A stretch of DNA of 64,000 nucleotides from Lachnospiraceae bacterium MA2020 (lineage in GTDB: Bacteria; Bacillota; Clostridia; Lachnospirales; Lachnospiraceae), in assembly GCA_000746015.1 (NCBI GenBank), contig JQKK01000007.1, positions 1 through 64,000 of the forward strand, in the 5' to 3' direction. Below the pieces are notes generated by a model. It saw nothing but the letters and a program-made list of their open reading frames with translations. It did no database searches and was not told the DNA's origin. Shown piece after piece: positions 55,841 to 64,000 of this stretch; position 1 is the first letter of the stretch; the number at the start of each line of letters is the position of its first letter. The translations under genes were made by a program, and so were the position numbers.

Positions 55841-56197
55841 ATGACAAGAACATTTATAGAGGTACCGTTATTCTCCAAGCGATGGTCTGAGATAGGTCTA
55901 GGTGAGGATGAATTGTTAAAACTTCAAATAATGTTACTAAAGGATCCGAAGAGTGATCCGGTGATGGAGGGAAATGGTGGAATAAGGAAAGTACGTTTTC
56001 CATTGGAACATAGGGGGAAAAGTGGAAGTGTTAGGGTTTGCTACACTGACTTTGAAGAGTATGAAGTTATTTATCTTATAACTGCTTTTACTAAGGATAA
56101 TCAGGAAAATCTCACAAAAGAAGAACGCAATATTTTGAAGAAACTTGTGAAAGCATTGAAGGATGAAGCTGCAAAGAACAGGGGGTATAAGGTATGA
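55841..56197 (+). CDS. higB: HigB/RelE-family toxin
   Basis: A 118-residue protein of the RelE/ParE fold in its HigB-type version (LLKDPKSDPVMEGNGGIRKV, GKSGSVRVCYTDFEEYEVIY, LITAFTKDNQENLTKEER). Such toxins cut mRNA on the ribosome. The antitoxin gene starts within its stop (ATGA overlap of 4 bp). Toxin-first order is usual for higBA. Its own ribosome site is weak. Confidence 0.88.
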   Translation: MTRTFIEVPLFSKRWSEIGLGEDELLKLQIMLLKDPKSDPVMEGNGGIRKVRFPLEHRGKSGSVRVCYTDFEEYEVIYLITAFTKDNQENLTKEERNILKKLVKALKDEAAKNRGYKV

Positions 56198-56511
56198 GTA
56201 CTCTTTTTGATGATTTATGTGAGGGATTACAGGAAGCCATTGACTTCGAGAAGGAAAATGGTTGTGCCAAGACGACTGTATTTATGATTGAGCCTGTAAA
56301 GAAATATTCGAATGAGCAGATTAAATCTATTCGGAATAAGGCTGGAATGACACAGGCAGTATTTGCAAACTATATGGGTGTATCAAAAAAAACAGTGGAG
56401 GCATGGGAACTCGGTCGTACTCATCCTACAGGACCGGCGTGTAGGCTTTTGGACATATTAGATGAAGGAAAAGAGGATGAGTTATCTTTTGTTTCGGTTG
56501 ATAGGAAATAA
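56194..56511 (+). CDS. higA: HigA-family antitoxin (XRE helix-turn-helix)
   Basis: A 105-residue protein with a helix-turn-helix at about 40-90 (IKSIRNKAGMTQAVFANYMG, VSKKTVEAWELGRTHPTGPA). It should bind HigB and repress from the palindrome in the -35/-10 spacer. Translation is coupled to higB through the 4-bp overlap. Confidence 0.9.
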   Translation: MSTLFDDLCEGLQEAIDFEKENGCAKTTVFMIEPVKKYSNEQIKSIRNKAGMTQAVFANYMGVSKKTVEAWELGRTHPTGPACRLLDILDEGKEDELSFVSVDRK

Positions 56512-56602
56512 GTCTTAACACGCACCCCTGATTTGGAAAGATGGGGAAACAATTGGAAAACTAGGAAGATGAGAAAGCTGCATAATGAACTGTTAAGTGA
56601 CA

Positions 56603-56626
56603 AAATCCCGGCATATGCCGGGATTT
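56603..56626. terminator. Perfect 24-bp palindrome between convergent genes
   Basis: AAATCCCGGC AT ATGCCGGGATTT-type palindrome (AAATCCCGGCATATGCCGGG then ATTT). It serves as bidirectional terminator for higBA and the minus-strand kinase-like gene. Confidence 0.75.
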
Positions 56627-56643
56627 CGTCATGTCTAACGGTT

Positions 56644-59613
56644 TTACAGGCTAAACTTCTTTTTTGCAGCCGAATGGGCAGTTTTTGCGGCTTTTCTATG
56701 CTTGTTTGTTGCATTGTTATCTTTTAGGGTGGTCATTTCGTCCTTATAGAGATCACTTAAAGATTTTAAGGTAATCTTACCTTCGTTATGAGAGCTGCCT
56801 TTGCGTTTAGAAGGTGCATTATTTTCAACTGAAGGCGTCAAAAATTCTGACTCCAGGCCTTGCGCACCGGCTGCTCGGGCAAAGCCTGTTCCGGTATTCT
56901 TGTCCATGGCGTTTCCGTTATCACCAAGCACTTTTTGCACGTATTTTGGCAAAAGTTCCTGACATTTTTTGTAGCTCTCTTTTGTCTTTTCGAGTGATTT
57001 ATTAAACTCTGTCTGAATAGATGTAAGCTTTTGTGGATCAGTTTCCTCAGACATCTTTACTACAAGTTCTCTAAAGCTCTCAGCATTCTTGTTATATTCC
57101 TTCATCGCCTTAAGCGTATCATTATAGGTTCCGGAATTCCAACGCACAATTCTCGCAACATGCTTGGTTTCAAACATCTCCATATAGCCGGAGATTGCCT
57201 CAGGATTCAGGAGCAGTCTTTGCAGATTTGAATCGATTCTCTTGTCTGATGGTTGACTATCGTTGAACTTGAGAATATTCCTTTGGACTGTTGATTCAAA
57301 TTTATTTTTCTCAATAGTTTCAGAAGGGAGTCTCATTTCTCCATTTTCAAGCTCAGTGTTATATGTATTGCGATAGTTTTCTTTTATGATCTCCGTGATA
57401 TTTGCAAACCTGTTTTCGCGGGTTTCATCAGATATTTTATTGAGCCTTTCAGCCGTCTTGCTTGGCTTTTCAGGAAGGTCTTTGCAAAAGTAATCTATAT
57501 TTGTAAGATCAACCTTGATATCTGATACATTTACAGATCCTTTTCCATCGCTGTCCTTTTGAATATTTACAAGCGACAACTGGTGCTTTCCACTTAACAT
57601 TAGCTCAGCTATCCTAGCCTTAAGTTTATCGGGATCTTTTAATTCTTTATCTAGGCCATAATTCTCACGCAGCACATCTTTTACCTTTTTGCCATCACAA
57701 TAGATACAGTCCGTTATATCCTTAAAGCCGAGAGTCTTGTAGATACGAGAGCTAAAAACTTCTTTTTTCATAAGTGGCTCGACATGGCATTGGAAATATC
57801 TCTTACCTGAATTGTAATCGTATTCCTCAGGATAGTTTTTAGTCAGACCGTTTTTGGAAATCTTATATATATTTGAAATTTCCTTTGAACTGATTATACC
57901 GATCTGATCCATTTGCTCTGTTTCGGTTGTGCAGATGATTATTTCAGCTTTAGGTCTGGCATCAAGTATATCGGGCTGATTAGGTGCTTTCTCAAAAAGC
58001 TTTTCTTTTGATATCTGTCCAAAAAGTGATCTGCTTCCTGCCTGCTGACCTAGCTTGGCAAAATTAAGTTTTTGCCATAATGGATCATCATCCTTTAATA
58101 TCCTCAGCTGACCCATGGATAAATCATCACCTAAAGGCTTTTTGGCCTCGGCTTCTCTTTTCATGGACTGCAGAATTCTGTCCTGCAAAATCTCTGTTCG
58201 TTTCCAGGCACTTTCTATTTCATCAGGTCTTATAAGGCCTTTAAGCGAATTTTTTAATTCATCATGACTTAAACTAAGTATCCGGTCTGCGGTACTTTTC
58301 CGTAATAAGAGCATGTTGTCGGGACCAGCCATATATCGCTTGCCCTGAGCAATTGATTCCGGTGGGAGATTACCGAAAGACATATCATTATCAATTCCCT
58401 TAATTCCGGTAATCTTTTTGTTTTCTTCATCAAACTGGAAAATGACGTTTTTTTCGTGACGGTCAGTGCTTCCACAGATATAGTCAAGCGCTTGGATATC
58501 ACTTACCTGTTTTAAGAGAGCTTCTTCATTATAATCTACGCCGTCATATTGTTCTACTTTTGTCTTTAGCTCAGGAGTGGTATAGCCCTTTGCCTCCTCC
58601 ATGAATACGCCGTTTACTTCTTTACCATCAATTGTAGCGGTCATTGTGGTGGAGTATGCCATGAGATCTGTCATTCCTATCAGATCTCCAACTTTTGAAG
58701 TGGCAGCGTTGCGCTTTTCGATATTTGCATCTCCGGCAATACCGGCATACTGATAGTTATACTGAGTACCTGCAAGCACACTTATATAAGCACTGAATAT
58801 ATATGTGTAGACATCGGGGAAATCTTCACGATGCAGATATTGATTGATGAAGTCGTCGGAAGCCCCGGCTTTATGTAGCATATCACTAAACTTTGAATAA
58901 AAAGGAGCCTTCATTTCTTCATTATCGTCTGCATATATAAAACCATTATATATAACGTTCCATTCAGGGTCATTGATCATCTCGACAAAGCCAGCGATTC
59001 CCTCATTTGTTGTGAGCATTTTGAATAATGGATCATATTCTGACTTAGTATTTTCATCAAAGTTCGATTTATTTTTGATCTCATTATAAAATTTCTCCGG
59101 CTTTTCTCCAGTATCTTCTGCTGTAAAGTAGCCATTTTTACCGTTGGCTTTTGCCGGGATTCTGGCACTCATGGCCTGTCCAACCCTACGGTTCAGATCA
59201 AGTTCCTCTGTTTTAGTTCTTTGTCGATAATTATCCGCATCAAGGATATCTGATAAAAGCAGCAACTGACCAGGATTATAATTCTCCAGCCTTTCACTTT
59301 CTGCAGATGTTTTTTCACAGATTGCCATTATCAGGTTATAGCCATTATCAGTGGCATTATGTGATATCAAATATTCTTCACATAATCTGTTCATGCGCTG
59401 ATATGCCTGACGAAGAGCTTTGAGCGTGGTCATGTCCATCTGAGACTGTCCATTTTCCTGCTCTGAACGGATCATTTCTGCGACCATATCATGGACTGCA
59501 GATATCTCCATATAAAGTGTTCTGTGAATATTTTGGCTCTCGCACAGTTGCTCCAGATTCTTAAATGGCTCTTCCCAAGTGATATTTGGGTTTATCTGAT
59601 TATTATTTGGCAT
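56644..59613 (-). CDS. Large protein with HipA/PI3K-like kinase motifs
   Basis: A 989-residue protein, apparently cytosolic, with no signal peptide. A kinase-like core is suggested by the catalytic loop CGSTDRHEKNVIF (Asp384, His386, Asn389) followed by GIDNDMSFG (Asp408/Asp410). This is the spacing of the DRHxxN and metal-binding DxD motifs in HipA, PI3/4-kinase-like and effector kinases. Upstream, NAATSKVGDLIGMTDLM and VFMEEAKG fit the N-lobe/hinge. The N-terminal 150 and C-terminal 500 residues are helical and unrecognised, ending in a basic segment. The substrate is unknown; an effector or toxin-like role is possible. The ribosome site AGAGGTG is well placed. It sits alone beside a toxin-antitoxin pair. 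Confidence 0.75.
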   Translation of the reverse strand: MPNNNQINPNITWEEPFKNLEQLCESQNIHRTLYMEISAVHDMVAEMIRSEQENGQSQMDMTTLKALRQAYQRMNRLCEEYLISHNATDNGYNLIMAICEKTSAESERLENYNPGQLLLLSDILDADNYRQRTKTEELDLNRRVGQAMSARIPAKANGKNGYFTAEDTGEKPEKFYNEIKNKSNFDENTKSEYDPLFKMLTTNEGIAGFVEMINDPEWNVIYNGFIYADDNEEMKAPFYSKFSDMLHKAGASDDFINQYLHREDFPDVYTYIFSAYISVLAGTQYNYQYAGIAGDANIEKRNAATSKVGDLIGMTDLMAYSTTMTATIDGKEVNGVFMEEAKGYTTPELKTKVEQYDGVDYNEEALLKQVSDIQALDYICGSTDRHEKNVIFQFDEENKKITGIKGIDNDMSFGNLPPESIAQGKRYMAGPDNMLLLRKSTADRILSLSHDELKNSLKGLIRPDEIESAWKRTEILQDRILQSMKREAEAKKPLGDDLSMGQLRILKDDDPLWQKLNFAKLGQQAGSRSLFGQISKEKLFEKAPNQPDILDARPKAEIIICTTETEQMDQIGIISSKEISNIYKISKNGLTKNYPEEYDYNSGKRYFQCHVEPLMKKEVFSSRIYKTLGFKDITDCIYCDGKKVKDVLRENYGLDKELKDPDKLKARIAELMLSGKHQLSLVNIQKDSDGKGSVNVSDIKVDLTNIDYFCKDLPEKPSKTAERLNKISDETRENRFANITEIIKENYRNTYNTELENGEMRLPSETIEKNKFESTVQRNILKFNDSQPSDKRIDSNLQRLLLNPEAISGYMEMFETKHVARIVRWNSGTYNDTLKAMKEYNKNAESFRELVVKMSEETDPQKLTSIQTEFNKSLEKTKESYKKCQELLPKYVQKVLGDNGNAMDKNTGTGFARAAGAQGLESEFLTPSVENNAPSKRKGSSHNEGKITLKSLSDLYKDEMTTLKDNNATNKHRKAAKTAHSAAKKKFSL

Positions 59614-59713
59614 ACGTTCACCTCTTAGAAAATTATCTTTCTTAATCTATGTAGCCCTCTAATCTATATACAGATAAGTATCTAAAATTAGCCTTTTATT
59701 TCAACATACAAAA

Positions 59714-59742
59714 TTGAAGCGTGTCAGATGGTATGCTATAAT
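59714..59742 (+). promoter_or_regulatory. Sigma-A promoter of the ABC-F gene
   Basis: TTGAAG (59714-59719), 17-bp spacer, TATAAT (59737-59742). Confidence 0.75.
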
Positions 59743-59784
59743 GCTTATGTTTATGATTTAGTTAGTGAATTATGAGGTATTATT

Positions 59785-61395
59785 TTGGTTAAATTTGAGA
59801 ATTTTTCCTTCGGATTTCCTGAGAAGGATCTTTATGAAAACATTAATTTTGAGATAAAAATGGGTGATCATGCGGTTCTCATAGGCAGCAATGGTTCTGG
59901 AAAGAGCACTCTTGTTGATCTTATCATGCATGCGGAGAAGTATACTTATGATGGTCTGATCAGATTACAGAAAAGCTGCAGGATTGGCTATGTAAGTCAG
60001 TTTGTTGAGCATGAGACTTCTGAGCTTTCTGTATTTGATTTTCTTGCGGCACCATTTCGCACTCTTATGGAGAAGTCAGATGAACTGTGCGCAAAGATGA
60101 GTGATTCAGATGATCTTGATAAGATTTATGAGGAGTATCAGAAGATCCTAGACCAGATAGAAGCTGTAGATGCATATAATTATGAGTCAAATATAGGGAA
60201 GGAACTGGCAGTGGCCGGACTTACTGATTTTGCAGAGATGCCTGTGAGCAAGCTGAGCGGAGGAGAGTATAAATTATTCTTTATCATCAGAAATATGCTC
60301 CTCAAGCCACAGCTTTTGATCATGGATGAGCCGGATGTTTTCCTTGATTTTGAAAATTTGACAGCTCTTATCAAACTGATCAATTCATATGATGGTACTA
60401 TACTTACGATCACACACAACAGACTCCTTCTCACACAGTGCTTTGATAAGGTGCTTGATATAGAGAACAAGTCAGTGCGTGAGTTCCCGGGAAACTTTGC
60501 TGAGTACAATACCTGGATGCTTGAGACTAAGGTTGAATTGTTTGAGCATGCAAGAGATTTTGATGAGTTCCTTGAAAAGCAGGATAAGATAGTCGAAAAG
60601 ATCCGTGCTATAGCAGAGATGACCGCGGAGCCTAAGATGGGACGTCAGCTCAAGGCAAGAGCCACATACATTGAAAGACTCAGAAAAATGCGTGGCGAAG
60701 ATCCGTTTATTGAAGATCATGATCATGAGTTTCATTTTTGCTTCAAAGAAAGTGACGATGAAAATGTACTTCCGCTGGAGATCAAAGTTGAAGATTATGC
60801 TCTTGCATACGGTGAGAGAAAGCTGCTTGAGGATATTTCATTTACGGTTGCTCCGGGTGAAAAAGTGGCTATTGTGGGAGCAAATGGTACGGGAAAATCC
60901 AGTATGCTCAATGATATATTTGCAGAGCTTGAGAAGCAGTATCCGGGAGAAGTAGGCTACTTTAAGCAGGTGGTTGAGGCTGATAAAGAGCTGATGCTGT
61001 CGGGCGGAGAGCGTAATCTTAAGCAGGTTGAGGAGCTTTGCGAGGTATCACACAGAGCATTGCTGCTTGATGAGCCTACAAGCCATCTTGACATATACGC
61101 TCAGATAGAGCTTGAAAAGGCGATAAAAGAGTACGAAGGTACAGTTCTCATCGTTTCACATGATCTCTTTGCGGTTACAGCAAGTGCTGACAGGATTCTT
61201 CTTGTGGAAGATGGCACAGTCCGTGAGATGAGCGGCCGTGCATATCGTAAGACTATTTACAAAAAGTATTTTGAAAGTGATGTATTTGATGCTGAGAGAA
61301 AGCGTATAGATACTGAAATGAAGGTCACATCACTTATCAGGGCAGGTAAGTATGACGAGGCAAGAGCTGTGCTTGGAATGCCAAAAAAGAACTAA
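59785..61395 (+). CDS. ABC-F family ATPase
   Basis: A 536-residue soluble protein with two ABC domains and no membrane segment. Domain 1: Walker A GSNGSGKS (34-41), signature LSGGEYKLF, Walker B LLIMDEPDVFLD. Domain 2: Walker A GANGTGKS (about 366), signature LSGGERN, Walker B LLLDEPTSHLD. The linker between them has the charged helical hairpin seen in ribosome-binding ABC-F proteins. These act on the ribosome in translation control or antibiotic protection; which applies is not clear. The second domain is compact, with few residues between Walker A and signature. The start is TTG with GAGG upstream. Confidence 0.9.
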   Translation: MVKFENFSFGFPEKDLYENINFEIKMGDHAVLIGSNGSGKSTLVDLIMHAEKYTYDGLIRLQKSCRIGYVSQFVEHETSELSVFDFLAAPFRTLMEKSDELCAKMSDSDDLDKIYEEYQKILDQIEAVDAYNYESNIGKELAVAGLTDFAEMPVSKLSGGEYKLFFIIRNMLLKPQLLIMDEPDVFLDFENLTALIKLINSYDGTILTITHNRLLLTQCFDKVLDIENKSVREFPGNFAEYNTWMLETKVELFEHARDFDEFLEKQDKIVEKIRAIAEMTAEPKMGRQLKARATYIERLRKMRGEDPFIEDHDHEFHFCFKESDDENVLPLEIKVEDYALAYGERKLLEDISFTVAPGEKVAIVGANGTGKSSMLNDIFAELEKQYPGEVGYFKQVVEADKELMLSGGERNLKQVEELCEVSHRALLLDEPTSHLDIYAQIELEKAIKEYEGTVLIVSHDLFAVTASADRILLVEDGTVREMSGRAYRKTIYKKYFESDVFDAERKRIDTEMKVTSLIRAGKYDEARAVLGMPKKN

Positions 61396-61435
61396 AAATT
61401 TAGCATATATTATATTTGGAAAGTAGGAAATCAAA

Positions 61436-62038
61436 TTGATCAAGACTGTAATTTTTGACATCGGTGGTGTATTGATAGGCTACAACTGGCAGGAGCATCT
61501 GTTAAGGGAATTCAACAATGACAGTGCACTTGTCGACAGGATTAAGGAAAATGTATTTGGACACGGCAACTGGGACGAAGTGGACAGAGGTGTTTTGACT
61601 GAGGCAGAGCTTTTTGAGAAATTTGAAAAGCATGCACCTGATCTGAAAAATGAGATACATCAATTTTGGGAGACTCTTGGTGGAGCACTCTGGCAGTATG
61701 ATTTTACAAAAGACTGGATAAAGGATCTTAAGAATCGTGGTTATAGGGTTTTGTATCTTTCAAACTGGTCAGATCATGTAAAGAAGTGCTGCGAGGAGCA
61801 GATGGATTTCCTTCCTATGATGGATGGCGGCGTATTTTCTTATGAAGCGCATCTTATAAAGCCGGATCACGCAATTTACAAGGCGATCATTGATAAGTAT
61901 GAGCTGGATCCTGCAGAGTGTGTTTTCCTCGATGACAGATTAGACAACTGCGAGGCAGCGCGTGAGTGTGGTATGAATGCTGTGCAGGTGACAGATCACG
62001 AAACAGCAGTAGAGGGGCTTGAGAAGCTTCTTAAGTAA
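61436..62038 (+). CDS. HAD-superfamily hydrolase
   Basis: A 200-residue subfamily IA HAD protein. Motif I is FDIGGVL (normally DxDx: here Asp8 is the nucleophile and Gly10 replaces the second Asp, as in epoxide-hydrolase N-terminal-like HADs). Motif II is LYLSNWSDH, motif III the Lys in HLIKPDHAIY, motif IV FLDDRLDNCEAA. A phosphatase for small metabolites such as sugar phosphates or FMN-like compounds. The start is TTG at 61436 after AGGAAA, 40 bp behind the ABC-F gene, probably cotranscribed. Confidence 0.88.
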   Translation: MIKTVIFDIGGVLIGYNWQEHLLREFNNDSALVDRIKENVFGHGNWDEVDRGVLTEAELFEKFEKHAPDLKNEIHQFWETLGGALWQYDFTKDWIKDLKNRGYRVLYLSNWSDHVKKCCEEQMDFLPMMDGGVFSYEAHLIKPDHAIYKAIIDKYELDPAECVFLDDRLDNCEAARECGMNAVQVTDHETAVEGLEKLLK

Positions 62039-62052
62039 TTAATACTGAAAAT

Positions 62053-62099
62053 AAAAAAGGAAAGGCTGGTTTTGAAACACACAGCTTTTCCTTTTTTTA
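62053..62099. terminator. Bidirectional terminator
   Basis: AAAAAAGGAAAGGCTG, loop, CAGCTTTTCCTTTTTTT between convergent genes. Confidence 0.92.
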
Positions 62100-62102
62100 T
62101 AA

Positions 62103-63473
62103 TTACTTATTTTTAGTATATAGTGGCTCTATTTCAGTCTTAATAAGATGCTTTAAGAAGATGAAGCAGAGGGATGCAGATGCAACTTCTGCCAAGAGGA
62201 AGCACCACCAAACTTTTGAAAGTCCAAAGAAAAACGCAAATACAAATGCTGACGGAAGCAATACCACAAGCTGTCGTGAGACAGATACTATAAGTGCAAG
62301 TACACCGTGTCCGAGAGCCTGGAAAGTTGAGATGCACACTATTGAAAATGCAGCGATCATAAAGTGGAATGATATGATCCTCAATGCATTTACACCGATA
62401 GCGGTCATGTTGTCAGATGCACTAAAGAGGCTCAGAAGCTGTGCAGGCACTGTCCAGAAGAGTATGACTCCAACAGCCATAAGAGCAAGTGCGGTCTTGA
62501 AACCGAGTATAAACGTTTCCTTGATACGGTCAGGCTTAACTGCTCCATAATTGTAAGCAATGATAGGAAGCAAGCCATTATTAAGACCCATGACAGGCAT
62601 GAAAATGAAGCTCTGAAGCTTATAGTACGCACCAAATACCGCAACCGCAGTATCTGAGAAACGGCCAAGGATCTTGTTCATACCAAAATTCATGATAGAG
62701 CTTACTGCCATCATTACTATAGAAGGAAGTCCGATCTGATATATACTTCCTACGACACTCCATGAGAAAGGATGTTCCTTAAAGGATATCTTAATCTCTT
62801 TATTTTTGTGGATATTCATAAATATGGCAATGATAGCGGCAATCGTCTGGCCTGTGACTGTAGCGAGCGCTGCACCTGCAACTTCAAGTCTTGGAAAACC
62901 AAAAAGACCAAAGATCATGATAGGATCGAGAATGATATTTGCTATAGCACCGATCATCTGTGTGATCATTGAAAGTTTTGTCTTACCGGTAGACTGCAGC
63001 AGCTTTTCCATCAGCGCCTGTATGAATAGTCCGAAGCAAAGACCGCCAACTATTCTCGCATAATCGATTCCATACTTTACGATGGTCTCGTTATCAGTGA
63101 AAAAGCGGAAAAATGGAGCACTGAAGACAAGGCAGATGATCGCGAAGATTATTGATGTAACGACAGATATGATTATACCATTTGTAGAAACATCGTTAGC
63201 TCTCTTATAATCCTTAGCACCCAGATATCTTGATACGAGTGCGTTTACGCCGACACCGGTACCGACCGAAAGTGCGATCATAAGATTCTGTATCGGGAAA
63301 GCGTATGAAACAGCGGAAAGAGCTTCTTCTGAAATCCTGCCTACAAAGATACTGTCAACGATGTTGTACAGAGCCTGCACAAGCATTGAAGTCATCATAG
63401 GTATCGAGATATCAAATAATAGCTTGTTGACGGGCATTACACCCATCTTGTTTTCTTTAATTTTTTCTGACAT
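62103..63473 (-). CDS. MATE-family efflux transporter
   Basis: A 456-residue transporter with twelve membrane helices. Segments typical of the NorM/DinF-like group: DISIPMMTSMLVQALYNIVD, VGTGVGVNALVSRYLGAKDY, GLPSIVMMAVSSIMNFGMNK, and NGLLPIIAYNYGAVKPDR. It differs clearly from the MATE protein at 42836, so it is not a recent duplicate. Substrate unknown. Confidence 0.93.
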   Translation of the reverse strand: MSEKIKENKMGVMPVNKLLFDISIPMMTSMLVQALYNIVDSIFVGRISEEALSAVSYAFPIQNLMIALSVGTGVGVNALVSRYLGAKDYKRANDVSTNGIIISVVTSIIFAIICLVFSAPFFRFFTDNETIVKYGIDYARIVGGLCFGLFIQALMEKLLQSTGKTKLSMITQMIGAIANIILDPIMIFGLFGFPRLEVAGAALATVTGQTIAAIIAIFMNIHKNKEIKISFKEHPFSWSVVGSIYQIGLPSIVMMAVSSIMNFGMNKILGRFSDTAVAVFGAYYKLQSFIFMPVMGLNNGLLPIIAYNYGAVKPDRIKETFILGFKTALALMAVGVILFWTVPAQLLSLFSASDNMTAIGVNALRIISFHFMIAAFSIVCISTFQALGHGVLALIVSVSRQLVVLLPSAFVFAFFFGLSKVWWCFLLAEVASASLCFIFLKHLIKTEIEPLYTKNK

Positions 63474-63671
63474 TCTTATTAACTCTCCTAGAATAAAATC
63501 ACTATCTTATTAGAATAGCATTTTATGGAATTATATGCAAAAAAATCTTTACGAAATTTAAGATTGCCGAATATGTTTTTATGCAATGTGATGTGATATA
63601 ATTTTTAACGATTGTATGTCTGTGAGGACATTCTATGCAATTAATTATTTGAAGTTTTTGAGGTGAATATT

Positions 63672-64000
63672 TTGAGTGAGGAAAGACCGGTAATAGAGGT
63701 CAAAAATCTATATAAGATATTCAAGCTTGGCGAGCAGAAAGTAAGGGCTTTAAATGGAGTAAGCTTCACTGTTAATAAGGGTGAGTTTGTCGCCATTGTC
63801 GGCACGAGTGGATCGGGAAAGTCGACTTTGCTGAATATGCTGGCAGGACTGGAGGGTCCGACAAAGGGCAGTGTTCGCGTAGCAGGTGAGAATATTGAAA
63901 AATATAATGAGCGTCAGTTAGTTAAGTACAGGCGGGATCATGTTGGCTTTATCTTTCAGGCATATAATCTTATGCCTACGCTCAACGCTATTGAAAATGT
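63672..64000 (+). CDS. ABC transporter ATP-binding protein (MacB/LolD type), cut by the window end
   Basis: The first 109 codons are present: TTG start after GAGGTG, then VIEVKNLYKIFKLGEQKVRA, Walker A GTSGSGKST and the Q-loop VGFIFQAYNLMPTLNAIENV. This Q-loop is characteristic of the LolD/MacB/FtsE-type ATPases that work with FtsX-like permeases. The permease is expected just beyond the window. A TATAAT box lies at 63597-63602. Confidence 0.9.
   Translation, partial: MSEERPVIEVKNLYKIFKLGEQKVRALNGVSFTVNKGEFVAIVGTSGSGKSTLLNMLAGLEGPTKGSVRVAGENIEKYNERQLVKYRRDHVGFIFQAYNLMPTLNAIEN

Overview
The window looks like chromosome from a motile, anaerobic, plant-glycan-using Firmicute, most likely Lachnospiraceae (Butyrivibrio-like). 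This rests on moderate-to-low GC, strong AGGAGG ribosome sites, several TTG starts, two dCache chemoreceptors (one with a sigma-D-like promoter), an Amt-PII fusion, a glycine riboswitch before an AGCS symporter, LrgAB, GH1/GH16/GH39-type genes and Rpn-family nucleases. The genus is an inference; no rRNA is present and I recognised no tRNA.

Layout. (1) 1-1968: the 3' end of an IS200/IS605-type element (tnpB and right end) inserted in the agmatine deiminase gene aguA, whose 3' part is followed by intact aguB. (2) 1988-2262: an unrecognised, nested, rod-like structured RNA candidate and a terminator. (3) 2271-13507: an unusual accessory locus of about 11 kb. It has an XRE regulator with direct-repeat operators, a classical-clade AAA+ ATPase, a TPR-like protein, a protein with an M48 peptidase fold that has lost all its zinc ligands, a Sel1/membrane protein, small proteins, and four genes sharing one 5' module (leader plus acidic TPR head) joined to different C-termini: three Sel1 arrays and one DNA polymerase III beta-clamp-like body. 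The locus is partly duplicated and shows A-tract frameshifts, a TA-tract length change at a start codon and a deletion-fusion gene. It is the best candidate for an undescribed system. (4) 13533-13609: a 25-bp all-paired RNA hairpin, then a secreted BspA-type LRR protein. (5) 15530-20742: AraC/GH39-like regulator, PTS EIIBC and GH1 phospho-beta-glucosidase, a sugar uptake operon. (6) 21003-24167: a P-loop ATPase, small membrane protein, lipoprotein and class II aldolase. (7) 24207-30582: HD-GYP sensor, SulP transporter and a chemoreceptor. (8) 30657-34063 (minus): aroF-tyrA-aroA. (9) 34314-52318: mostly housekeeping and transport genes (EF-G paralogue, membrane protein, leuS, YkuD, LrgAB, MATE, chemoreceptor, GH16, metal-binding lipoprotein, riboswitch-AGCS, Amt-PII). 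(10) 52521-59613: a small accessory island with XRE, truncated integrase, HExxH protein, Rpn nuclease, phage-like fragment, HigBA toxin-antitoxin, and a 989-residue protein with HipA/PI3K-like kinase motifs. (11) 59785-64000: ABC-F, HAD hydrolase, MATE and the start of a MacB/LolD-type ABC ATPase.

In region 3 the shared acidic TPR head suggests that the Sel1 proteins, the clamp-like protein and the membrane Sel1 protein (which has an internal copy of the head) dock on a common partner. The AAA+ ATPase and the dead M48 protein, encoded in one overlapping operon, are the obvious candidates. This is inference; the module sharing, the lost ligands and the frameshifts are read directly from the sequence.
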